NCBI RefSeq assembly: GCF_004122035.1
Contig: NZ_SAXA01000008.1
Span: 62,001-126,000 of the forward strand
Length of the DNA: 64,000 nucleotides
Source: Ancylomarina salipaludis
GTDB lineage: Bacteria > Bacteroidota > Bacteroidia > Bacteroidales > Marinifilaceae
Direction: 5' to 3'
Shown here: positions 43,627 to 51,417 of the stretch, one piece after another
How the letters are laid out: each line of letters opens with the position of its first letter
How positions within the stretch are numbered: position 1 is the stretch's first letter
Position numbers and translations under genes: made by a program
The notes under the pieces: generated by a model
What the model was told of the DNA's origin: nothing
Database searches by the model: none
Seen by the model: the letters and a program-made list of their open reading frames with translations, nothing else

Positions 43627-44469
43627 ATGAAAATAGGAATAATAGGTTTAGGATTAATAGGCGGATCGATTGCAACAGATCTGCGAAAACGCGGTTTTGC
43701 ATCCCGAATATTGGGACATGATGCCAGCAAGCTTCATGCTGAAACAGCCCTGAAATTTGGCTTAATTGATTCACTTACATCTATGGATGAACTGATTAAG
43801 AAGAGTGAATTGATTATCATGGCCATTCCGGGAGATGCAACGCTCAAGTTACTCCCTAAGGTTTTGGATCAGGTCAGCACACAGGTTGTTTGCGATGTGG
43901 CTTCCATTAAGAATCAGATTTGTGAACGGGTGAAATACCATCAGAACCGAAAGCAATTTGTCGCGACCCATCCCATGGCAGGAACAGAACATTCGGGGCC
44001 ATGGGCTGCAAAATCAGGCCTTTTCGATGGGAAAGCAAGTATTTTTTGCGATGCTGAAGACAGTGACGAAGCCTGTTTGCGTGTTGTTCATCAGATGTAC
44101 GAATGCCTCAATATGCGTGTGCTGTACATGAGTGGATTCAATCATGATGTGCATGCCGCCTATGTATCACACATTTCACACATCAGTTCCTTTGCTTTGG
44201 CCTTAACGGTTCTGGAAAAAGAAAAAAATGAGAAAAACATTTTTGATTTGGCCAGTGGCGGTTTTGATTCGACTGTCCGATTAGCCAAGAGTGATGCTGA
44301 AATGTGGGCCCCTATTTTCAACCACAACGCCGACAATGTTTTAACGGTACTCAACACCTATATCGACAGTTTGAATCAATTTAAAACGGCTATCGAAAAC
44401 AGAGATCGTGAGGGTTTAGTTTACATGATTACGAAAGCAAACCGAATAAAACGAGCACTCAGAGAATAA
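43627..44469 (+). CDS. tyrA: Prephenate dehydrogenase
   Basis: A 280-aa TyrA. The NAD-binding Rossmann motif is GIIGLGLIGGSIATDL (3-18). VATHPMAGTEHSGPWAA (about 116-132) contains the catalytic histidine. A helical dimerisation domain (about 160-280) includes VSHISHISSFALAL and LASGGFDSTVRLAKSD. It oxidatively decarboxylates prephenate to 4-hydroxyphenylpyruvate. There is no ACT domain and no chorismate mutase fusion, so feedback must come from elsewhere. It lies 18 bp after the aminotransferase gene. Confidence 0.95.
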   Translation: MKIGIIGLGLIGGSIATDLRKRGFASRILGHDASKLHAETALKFGLIDSLTSMDELIKKSELIIMAIPGDATLKLLPKVLDQVSTQVVCDVASIKNQICERVKYHQNRKQFVATHPMAGTEHSGPWAAKSGLFDGKASIFCDAEDSDEACLRVVHQMYECLNMRVLYMSGFNHDVHAAYVSHISHISSFALALTVLEKEKNEKNIFDLASGGFDSTVRLAKSDAEMWAPIFNHNADNVLTVLNTYIDSLNQFKTAIENRDREGLVYMITKANRIKRALRE

Positions 44470-44546
44470 AACCACAGGTAAATTATCAATTCATATTTTA
44501 ATTAGTGATGAAAAATTGCTAACTATCAGCCAAATTAGAGAAAAAG

Positions 44547-45614
44547 ATGAAAAGTAAGTTAGATTTAAATAAGATTGAAAGACCATTAGTTATTGCAGGG
44601 CCGTGTAGTGCCGAAACCGAAGAGCAGGTTCTTAACTCAGCTCGTTTATTACAAAAAGAAGGGATTCAAATCTTCCGCGCAGGAATTTGGAAACCCCGTA
44701 CACGTCCAAACTGTTTCGAAGGTGTTGGTAGTGAAGGATTGGAATGGTTGAAGACGGTTCAAAAGGAAACAGGTATGCAAACTGCTACCGAAGTTGCCAA
44801 TGTCAAACACGTTTTCGAAGCGCTTAAATATGGTGTGGATATTTTATGGATTGGTGCCCGTACATCGGCGAATCCCTTTGCCATGCAAGAAATTGCTGAC
44901 GCCTTAAAAGGAGTGGATATTCCTGTTTTGGTTAAAAATCCCGTAAACCCTGATGTCGAATTGTGGATAGGTGCTTTGGAACGATTGGAAAAAGCAGGCA
45001 TCAAGCAGCTTGGTGCAATTCATCGTGGCTTCTCAAGCTACGAACACAGCATTTACAGAAACATCCCTCAATGGCAAATTCCCATCGAGCTGAAAAGACG
45101 CATGCCCAATATGCCAATCATTTGCGACCCAAGTCATATTTGTGGCAATCGGGTGCTTTTACAATCGGTCTCACAAAAAGCCATGGACCTCAACTTCGAT
45201 GGTTTGATGATTGAAACACACCCCACCCCGGATCAGGCCTGGAGTGATGCTCAACAGCAAATCACACCCACGCAACTGACAGAACTTCTTTCGAGTTTGA
45301 AGTTACGTGTTGAACATCCGGATGGTATTTCGCTGGATACACTTGAGGATTTGAGATACAAAATTGACCAATACGATAATGAAATCATGGCTATTCTTCA
45401 GAAAAGAATGGAAGCTGCCAATAGTATTGGTCAATACAAAAAGGATAATAACATGACCATTCTGCAATCTGGACGTTGGGAAAGTATTTTGGAGAAACAT
45501 TTGGCTCAATCCAAAGACACCAATCTGAGTGAGCGATTCATCAGTAAACTTTTTAAAGCGATTCACGAGGAATCAATAGCTCACCAAACAGAAGTCATGA
45601 ATATAAAGAAATAG
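44547..45614 (+). CDS. Bifunctional DAHP synthase / chorismate mutase
   Basis: A 355-aa fusion. Residues about 1-262 are a DAHP synthase with LVIAGPCSAETEEQV, FRAGIWKPRTRPN, WIGARTSANPFAMQEI, KNPVNPDVELWIGAL, CDPSHICGN and IETHPTPDQAWSDA. Residues about 268-355 are an AroQ-type chorismate mutase with LRYKIDQYDNEIMAILQKRM and AANSIGQYKKDNN. It supplies both the first shikimate-pathway step and the chorismate-to-prephenate step. The C-terminal mutase fusion is known from Bacteroidota such as Prevotella, where the mutase domain also transmits prephenate feedback. It is the last gene of the operon. Confidence 0.95.
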   Translation: MKSKLDLNKIERPLVIAGPCSAETEEQVLNSARLLQKEGIQIFRAGIWKPRTRPNCFEGVGSEGLEWLKTVQKETGMQTATEVANVKHVFEALKYGVDILWIGARTSANPFAMQEIADALKGVDIPVLVKNPVNPDVELWIGALERLEKAGIKQLGAIHRGFSSYEHSIYRNIPQWQIPIELKRRMPNMPIICDPSHICGNRVLLQSVSQKAMDLNFDGLMIETHPTPDQAWSDAQQQITPTQLTELLSSLKLRVEHPDGISLDTLEDLRYKIDQYDNEIMAILQKRMEAANSIGQYKKDNNMTILQSGRWESILEKHLAQSKDTNLSERFISKLFKAIHEESIAHQTEVMNIKK

Positions 45615-45630
45615 ATTCCAATAAAAACAG

Positions 45631-45667
45631 AAAAGCGCCATTCAATTTGATTTTGAATGGCGCTTTC
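45631..45667 (+). terminator. Terminator of the pheA-tyrA operon
   Basis: Perfect 14-bp stem AAAGCGCCATTCAA (45632-45645) / TTGAATGGCGCTTT (45653-45666). It is followed by tandem copies of TTATTTC, a short microsatellite-like stretch up to about 45690. Confidence 0.85.
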
Positions 45668-45696
45668 TTATTTCTTATTTCTTATTTCTTATGGTA

Positions 45697-46506
45697 CTAT
45701 CGTTTACAAATAAACCAGGGATTCAGTAAATCGGCCTTATTGTACTCTAACTCTTTATCCGAATCGAGCTGCTTAACAAAGCCACCCGCCACCGAAACAA
45801 TCGCATGACCTGCGGCAATATCCCACTCCATGGTTGGTGCATAGCGCGGATACACATCAGCAGCGCCTTCGGCAATCAAACAAAGCTTTAACGAACTCCC
45901 TTTGGTCACCAAATCAACCTCGTTTCCATTATCTTTTAAAGACTCTATAAACAAACGTGTTTCCTCATTCATATGCGATCGGGACCCCACGACTTTTATG
46001 CTTGATCGCTCTTGCTCAATGGGTAATTGCACTGAATCAGCAATCAACTTGTCCAATAAATTTGTTTCATTCTCAACAGCATCGCAACGGAACGAACCCA
46101 AAAGCTCATCGGCAAAATAGATTTGTTTATATACCGGTACATAAATCACACCGGCAACTGCTTTCCCATCCACAACCAAAGCCACATTCACGGTAAATTC
46201 ATCGTTGCGCTTGATAAATTCTTTGGTTCCATCAAGCGGATCCACAATCCAACAGGCTTTCCAGTCTTTACGTTCTTCATAAGGCAAATGTGTGCCCTCT
46301 TCACTCAAAATTGGAATTTCAAATTGATCCAAAACCGAAACAATGGCATGATGTGCTCTCTGATCTGCAATGGTCAACGGACTATCATCCGATTTTAATT
46401 GCACATTAAAATCATCTGACTGATAAACGTCCAATATCTCTTTCCCTGCTTTTATGCAAGCCTCAATGGCTGCACTTAAAAGCTGCTTCCTATATTCTTT
46501 ACTCAT
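45697..46506 (-). CDS. cysQ: 3'(2'),5'-bisphosphate nucleotidase CysQ
   Basis: A 269-aa member of the inositol monophosphatase superfamily. The metal-binding motifs are EEGTHLPYEER (about 74-84) and WIVDPLDGTKEFIKRNDEF (about 91-109). A C-terminal APTMEWDIAAGHAIVSVAGG follows. The DGTKEF version of the motif is typical of CysQ, which removes the 3' phosphate from PAP(S) made during sulfate assimilation. The gene starts 2 bp after the end of the TonB-domain gene and is probably co-transcribed with it. Confidence 0.93.
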   Translation of the reverse strand: MSKEYRKQLLSAAIEACIKAGKEILDVYQSDDFNVQLKSDDSPLTIADQRAHHAIVSVLDQFEIPILSEEGTHLPYEERKDWKACWIVDPLDGTKEFIKRNDEFTVNVALVVDGKAVAGVIYVPVYKQIYFADELLGSFRCDAVENETNLLDKLIADSVQLPIEQERSSIKVVGSRSHMNEETRLFIESLKDNGNEVDLVTKGSSLKLCLIAEGAADVYPRYAPTMEWDIAAGHAIVSVAGGFVKQLDSDKELEYNKADLLNPWFICKR

Positions 46507-46508
46507 CT

Positions 46509-47330
46509 CTATCGTAATCTAAAATTTACTGGAAGCGTATATCCAACTTTAACTGGTTTCCCGTCCAATTTGCCCGCACTCCAGTTGGCCATTTCCGACA
46601 CCACTCTCAAAGCTTCTTCATTAAATAAAGAATGTTGAGATTTTTTAATATAAGCACCAATGACTTTTCCATCAATATCAACCACAAAGCTAACAAAAAC
46701 TCTACCTTCAACACCTTTCATTCTTGCCTCCTCAGGATATTTAATATTCGTTGAAAAATATTTCATCAAATTGATCATGCCGCCCGGAAATTCAGGCATA
46801 ACATCAACCTCGTCAAAAATATTATCAATATAAGGCTCCCCATTTTCGAGCCAATTTTTATTCATTAAAACCTGGTTGTTTTTATACTTACTTATACTTG
46901 CCAATCTTCCTGAGGAATAGTACTCCTTAACCTGTCCTTCCCAATAAGTAACTAAAAGTGTTCTTGATAATCCTTCTGCGATAATTTTTCCACTTTCATT
47001 ATAATCTTTAATCAGATACCCCTTATTAAAATGCTTGTATTTTCGATAGATCATTTTTTTTGAATAATCATCCTTAATCTTAACCAAAGAATCATTTTCA
47101 AGGTAAATCACTCGCTTCTCATGGGATTGCTCCCAAATATTATCTGATTTAATGTATGAATCTACTTTAAATTCATTCTTCTTTTTTTTCTTAATCTCAA
47201 TATATCGAGTCGCATCTTCCTTTCCTATAGCTGGCTTATTATTTGCCTTATAATAAATTGTTGTATCGTTTTGAGTATATCCAAATTGGAATAGAAAGAC
47301 AAAAGCAACAAGAAAGAAAAACGACTTCAT
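46509..47330 (-). CDS. TonB C-terminal domain protein with cleavable-looking signal peptide
   Basis: A 273-aa protein. It starts with a signal peptide (MKSFFFLVAFVFLFQFGYTQ). Then comes a region of short repeats with YYSSGRLASISKYKNNQVL that resembles MORN-like antitoxin repeats. A TonB C-terminal domain (about 188-273) follows with FPGGMINLMKYFSTNIKYP, GVEGRVFVSFVVDIDG and the closing VGYTLPVNFRLR. Classical TonB has an uncleaved N-terminal membrane anchor, whereas here the hydrophobic segment ends in a good cleavage site. It may therefore be a periplasmic TonB-domain protein not energised by ExbB/D (inference). It may share a transcript with cysQ. Confidence 0.87.
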   Translation of the reverse strand: MKSFFFLVAFVFLFQFGYTQNDTTIYYKANNKPAIGKEDATRYIEIKKKKKNEFKVDSYIKSDNIWEQSHEKRVIYLENDSLVKIKDDYSKKMIYRKYKHFNKGYLIKDYNESGKIIAEGLSRTLLVTYWEGQVKEYYSSGRLASISKYKNNQVLMNKNWLENGEPYIDNIFDEVDVMPEFPGGMINLMKYFSTNIKYPEEARMKGVEGRVFVSFVVDIDGKVIGAYIKKSQHSLFNEEALRVVSEMANWSAGKLDGKPVKVGYTLPVNFRLR

Positions 47331-47372
47331 AAATGTTTAATAATTATTAGACTAAAATTTCAGTAAGCACTG

Positions 47373-49154
47373 TTAATAAAAATAGATATAGGAAAGAATG
47401 CTTACACAAACCACCATATAGATAAGGGTTAAAGGGAAACCAATTTTAAAGAAATCGCCAAATTTATAACTTCCCGGACCATAAACCATCAGGTTGGTTT
47501 GGTAACCAATAGGTGTCATAAAATTGGCCGCTGCAGCAAAAGCAACAATCAAAACAAAAGGTTCCGGATTAAGGTGCAGGTGCAATGCCATACTCAATGA
47601 GATTGGAAAGATAATGGCAACGGCAGCCTTATTGGTGACATAAGCCGCTAAAACGGTTGTTATTAAATAAATACCAAAGAGTATCCCAACCTTACCCAAA
47701 GGCAAGAATACGGAAATCAACAGGTCGGCAACCATTTCAGCAAGGCCGGATTTGATCATCGCAGTGCCAAAAGCCAGCGAAAGGGCAATAATCATAGCCA
47801 GGTTAAAATCGATACTGGCGGCAATATCCTTAGGGTTAGTGATTTTTAAAGCCAAAATCACAATAATCATCACAATTAAAGTCATGAACAGGGGCACGAT
47901 ATTACAAGCCGATAAAATCACAGCCAGAATCGTTCCACCCAACAACAAACCAATCTTGTAGTTCTCCTGTTTGCGGAATTCTTTCACTTTCGAAATAAAG
48001 TAGAAATCCTGAACGCGTTGTGTTCTGGCCGTAAAATCATCCCCCCCCAATAAAAGCAGAACATCACCGGCACGAACTTTTACATCGCCAATTTTGCCGG
48101 ACATACGCTCGCCATTGCGGTGTATAGCAATAACAGCGGCGTCATATTTCCCTCGGAAATTGGCTTCTTTTACCGTCTTAGAAATCAGAGTAGAATTATG
48201 CGAAACCACAATTTCAACCACCTCTAATTGTTTTTTATGGCTCAACATGCCAACCGTTGGCAAGGTCAGCCCTTTGTTTGCAAGAATCAAATCGGCAATG
48301 GTCTCGGTAGCTCCAGCAAAAAACAGACAATCGCCTTCAGCCAGAATAAACTCCGGTGAAACGGCGGCAATCTTCGAGCCATTCCTCTTAATTTGAAACA
48401 AATATAAGCCCTGAAGGTTACGCAGATTTGCCTCACCAATGGTTTTTCCATTCAAATCAGATCCCGGACGAACATGAGCCTCAACAATATACTGACGTGA
48501 ATTTTCGGAGAATTTATCCAAAGTGTCAGCATTATCAGGTAAGAGTTTTTTCCCCACAAACAAAATGTAAATCGATCCGATAATCATCATGGGGACACCT
48601 ACATAAGCAAAATCAAACATATCCAAGGACTCTAAGCCTGGGATGATATTCTGATCCACCACCATACCATTTACAATCAGGTTAGTCGAGGTTCCAATCA
48701 GGGTGATACATCCCCCTAAAATGGCGGAATATGAGAGGGGTATTAAAAGTTTGGATGGGGATATTTTATTGCGTTTACTCCACGAATGCACATAGGGCAT
48801 CATCACGGCAACCAAAGGCGTATTATTCAGAAAAGCAGAGAATCCTCCCACCAGAAGCATCATTCTCCCCATAAATTGACGGTAAGTTTTTGCCCTTCGA
48901 AAAACCTTATCAAAAAGGTTCTCAACAATTCCCAAATCGCGGATAATATCACCAATCAGTAGAAGCATCAGAATGACAACAACCTGATCGTTGGCAAATC
49001 CACCCATGATCTCAGAAGGCGTCAGCACCCCAAAAATTCCCAACACGACAATGCCAATCAGAAAAGTAAATGCAGGCCCGACCCATTCCTTGTAAAAGGA
49101 CAGAATTATAAATATTAAAACAATTGATACGACAATGGCATCAAAACTGAGCAT
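47373..49154 (-). CDS. SLC13-family permease with two RCK_C domains
   Basis: A polytopic permease of about 593 aa. It has some ten to twelve membrane segments divided by a central soluble part (about 200-380) with two TrkA-C (RCK_C) domains, recognisable at VRPGSDLNGKTIGEANLR and KTVKEANFRGKYDAAVIAI. Transport signatures include GGFSAFLNNTPLVAVMMP and LIGTSTNLIVNGM. The family carries sulfate, dicarboxylates or other anions with Na+; sulfate is attractive given nearby cysQ but not shown. I prefer the ATG at 49154 (MLSFDAIVVS). An upstream in-frame ATG at 49235 would add 27 mostly basic/aromatic residues. Confidence 0.88.
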   Translation of the reverse strand: MLSFDAIVVSIVLIFIILSFYKEWVGPAFTFLIGIVVLGIFGVLTPSEIMGGFANDQVVVILMLLLIGDIIRDLGIVENLFDKVFRRAKTYRQFMGRMMLLVGGFSAFLNNTPLVAVMMPYVHSWSKRNKISPSKLLIPLSYSAILGGCITLIGTSTNLIVNGMVVDQNIIPGLESLDMFDFAYVGVPMMIIGSIYILFVGKKLLPDNADTLDKFSENSRQYIVEAHVRPGSDLNGKTIGEANLRNLQGLYLFQIKRNGSKIAAVSPEFILAEGDCLFFAGATETIADLILANKGLTLPTVGMLSHKKQLEVVEIVVSHNSTLISKTVKEANFRGKYDAAVIAIHRNGERMSGKIGDVKVRAGDVLLLLGGDDFTARTQRVQDFYFISKVKEFRKQENYKIGLLLGGTILAVILSACNIVPLFMTLIVMIIVILALKITNPKDIAASIDFNLAMIIALSLAFGTAMIKSGLAEMVADLLISVFLPLGKVGILFGIYLITTVLAAYVTNKAAVAIIFPISLSMALHLHLNPEPFVLIVAFAAAANFMTPIGYQTNLMVYGPGSYKFGDFFKIGFPLTLIYMVVCVSILSYIYFY

Positions 49155-49235
49155 ATAGTAGAATTTATAGTATCGCTTCTTAAAAGCTTCAAATGAACGA
49201 ATTAAGCGCAGAATGCTGAATATACAGCTTTGCAC

Positions 49236-49451
49236 AGGTATTTTAAAATACGAATATACGAAAAAACCAGTCGATCAGACTCTATCCTTATGCTTATTTA
49301 AGTTCAATATAATTAAGCCATTTTATTAGTCATAAGATTCATATAATAAGCGCAAAATTCGATATTATTTAAGGCAATCAAATTAGTATTTAAGAATTGT
49401 GCTCATCATTGTCAGCCTGAGCTGTATGTTTTAATGATGAACAAATATAAC
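49236..49451. other. AT-rich spacer, no gene seen
   Basis: Region upstream of the permease gene. It contains nothing I can name. A small minus-strand ORF (49390-49611) overlaps the REP-like palindromes and is not convincing. Confidence 0.4.
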
Positions 49452-49520
49452 AGGCCCAAAGGGCCAGAATATCAATAACCCGGGGTAAAGTCACAAAGTG
49501 ACTGCAACCTCGGGTAGTGG
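49452..49520. repeat. REP-like element with two hairpins
   Basis: Two palindromes separated by a short AT linker. The first is GGCCC-AAA-GGGCC. The second is a longer one with arms ACCCGGGGT (49478-49486) and ACCTCGGGT (49507-49515), plus an inner perfect stem AGTCAC / GTGACT. The layout is that of the REP/BIME elements common between genes in Bacteroidota, which are thought to be mobilised by RAYT (Y1) transposases. No such transposase is in the window. Confidence 0.6.
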
Positions 49521-49681
49521 ACTCACTTATAACCGTCGCACAGATAAATATTAAGAATAAAAACAATGCTTTTAGCGACGGAATATAATAATTGCAGCTA
49601 CAAGACGACAAACACTGTTTTCAACTATCCTCAATCAATTAAAAGATTAAGTGTAATTTTGCTGCCCTAAAACAAAAAATA

Positions 49682-50260
49682 ATGCAAGCAATAGTACAAC
49701 CCTATATAAGCAGCCACTACCAGGACAAATCGATTCAAATCCAAACCAAAGAAATTGAATTGCCCATCGAAGCCATTCTCCCCTACTTGAATCCTGAAGA
49801 GTTTAACGCCTATTGCCAGACAGGTTGTGAGAATTTCTCGAAAAAATGGACCTGTCCGCCACACTGCCCGTCCTTTACAGCCTATGCAGCCGATCACACG
49901 CATATTAAATTGATTTTATACAAAACCAATTGTGATCAGTTCTCATTTATTGACTCGGAAGAAAGAGTCTTGACCGCTTATAATTTCGCCAAAGATTTAT
50001 TGCAACAAAATTTGAGAAAGGCTGAGGCTGAAACCGAACGTTTCATCGGTCCCAACTCGTGCGAGATTTGTACCATTTGCAAAGCCGCCAGTGCCGATGC
50101 CTGTCATCTGCCCCACTTAATCCGTTACAATTTGGTAGCCTTTGGTTTTAATGTGAGCAAGATAATGGAAGATCTCTTCCAACATCAACTGGAATGGGCC
50201 AAAGCCGGACAAGTCCCCAAGCATGTCAGTTCGGTTGGTGCTATTCTGTTAAAAAAATAA
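49682..50260 (+). CDS. DUF2284 cysteine-rich metal-binding protein
   Basis: A 192-aa protein with two cysteine clusters. The first is CQTGCENFSKKWTCPPHCP (about 41-59). The second is CEICTICKAASADACHLP (about 127-144), followed by the typical ending LVAFGFNVSKIMEDL. This arrangement defines DUF2284, predicted to bind metal or an Fe-S cluster; its function is unknown. In other genomes the family is often near corrinoid or Fe-S enzymes, but no such neighbour is here. It is followed 43 bp later by the beta-propeller-like protein. Confidence 0.9.
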   Translation: MQAIVQPYISSHYQDKSIQIQTKEIELPIEAILPYLNPEEFNAYCQTGCENFSKKWTCPPHCPSFTAYAADHTHIKLILYKTNCDQFSFIDSEERVLTAYNFAKDLLQQNLRKAEAETERFIGPNSCEICTICKAASADACHLPHLIRYNLVAFGFNVSKIMEDLFQHQLEWAKAGQVPKHVSSVGAILLKK

Positions 50261-50302
50261 GTCATCTTTTTTTGTAAATTACAGCCTCATAAATTCATCG
50301 CC

Positions 50303-51232
50303 ATGCAAAATATTATCTACACCCTTTTAGCTCTTTTAATTCCCAGTTTGGGACTGGCTCAAAACACCTGTTGTCACAAAACCCATCCGGTTAAAACTGT
50401 GGTTTATTCCCCTGAACTGATCAGCGATCAACTGTCACCAAAGGTGAATGAACAATCGGGGCTGGTTTGGCACGATGAGCTGTTTTGGGTGATTAACGAT
50501 AGCGATTGCCCGGCGGAATTGCTGGCTTACGATTTGAGTGGCGAATTGAAGAGGACGCTCAAAATAAAAAATGCAGCTAATACCGATTGGGAAGATTTGG
50601 CTGAGGATGAAAACTACATTTACATAGGCGACTTTGGCAATAACCGGGGCGCCAGAAAAGATTTGCGCGTGCTTCGCGTATTAAAATCAGACATGGTGAA
50701 ACAAAACAAATTGATGGTTGATTCCAGCACCTTTGCCTGGGCCGATCAGCAGGACTTTAGCAAACGCAATATGAAACACGATTTCGATTGTGAAGCCTTT
50801 TTTGCCTATGGCGATTCCCTTTATTTTTTCACAAAAAACTGGGCCAACAAGAAAACCCGCCTGTACAGCATGCCCAAACAAGCGGGAGACTATCAGCTAA
50901 AGCCCATAGCTGAATTCAACACCGATTTTATGGTGACCGGAGCCGACATTACAGCCGATGGTAAAAGCGTGGCACTGGTGGGTTACAAAAACTTCCGAAC
51001 CTATATGATGCTCTTTACAAACATCGAAGGCCTGAATTTCTTTGCGGGTGATGCGCTGCGATTAGATTTGGAATCATTGGGAGGCAGCCAAACCGAAGGG
51101 ATTGTTTTCACCGATGAGAATGAACTCTTCATCAATACCGAAGAAACCAGACAACCGCAGGCTCTTTATCGGGTGGATTGGAAAAGGATAATCAGTAGTC
51201 AATGGTCATTGGGGAAACCTTGTAGAGACTAA
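50303..51232 (+). CDS. Secreted beta-propeller-like protein, function unknown
   Basis: A 309-aa exported protein: signal peptide MQNIIYTLLALLIPSLGLAQ followed by a CC motif. The rest shows repeated short beta blades with aspartates and aromatics, for example QSGLVWHDELFWVINDSDC, NTDWEDLAEDENYIYIGDFG and VTGADITADGKSVALVGYKN, a pattern of beta-propeller proteins (SdiA-regulated/NHL-like or gluconolactonase-like). I see no catalytic motif that names an activity. G+C is a little higher here than in its neighbours. Substrate and role are unknown. Confidence 0.8.
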   Translation: MQNIIYTLLALLIPSLGLAQNTCCHKTHPVKTVVYSPELISDQLSPKVNEQSGLVWHDELFWVINDSDCPAELLAYDLSGELKRTLKIKNAANTDWEDLAEDENYIYIGDFGNNRGARKDLRVLRVLKSDMVKQNKLMVDSSTFAWADQQDFSKRNMKHDFDCEAFFAYGDSLYFFTKNWANKKTRLYSMPKQAGDYQLKPIAEFNTDFMVTGADITADGKSVALVGYKNFRTYMMLFTNIEGLNFFAGDALRLDLESLGGSQTEGIVFTDENELFINTEETRQPQALYRVDWKRIISSQWSLGKPCRD

Positions 51233-51293
51233 AAAATAAAGAACCACAGATAGAAAGTCACCTTTTAGAAATTCAACTCTAACACCCCCTTAG

Positions 51294-51309
51294 TCCCCCT
51301 GAAGGGGGA
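51294..51309. repeat. Short palindromic repeat TCCCCC-TGAA-GGGGGA
   Basis: Perfect six-base-pair GC-rich stem in an AT-rich gap, inside a longer CCCCTTAGTCCCCCTGAAGG context that I recognise as a dispersed intergenic repeat of Bacteroidota. It may act as a weak terminator for the upstream gene. Confidence 0.55.
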
Positions 51310-51382
51310 AATTTAGCTTCTGATTTCAACATACCTCCTCAACTAAATAGCTTTACTGCGTTTTCAATCTATCGTAATTCGT

Positions 51383-51400
51383 TCCCGATAGCTATCGGGA
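51383..51400. repeat. 18-bp perfect palindrome TCCCGATAGCTATCGGGA
   Basis: Perfect palindrome with no loop (arms of nine bases), 18 bp before the end of the PEP carboxylase gene. This sequence recurs as a dispersed intergenic repeat in many Bacteroidota genomes (recollection, not checked here). Confidence 0.6.
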
Positions 51401-51417
51401 TTATAATTCGTAATTAA

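Noticed and set aside
49390-49611. A 73-codon minus-strand ORF with a hydrophobic segment
   Set aside because: It spans the REP-like palindromes and has no promoter, partner or recognisable family.
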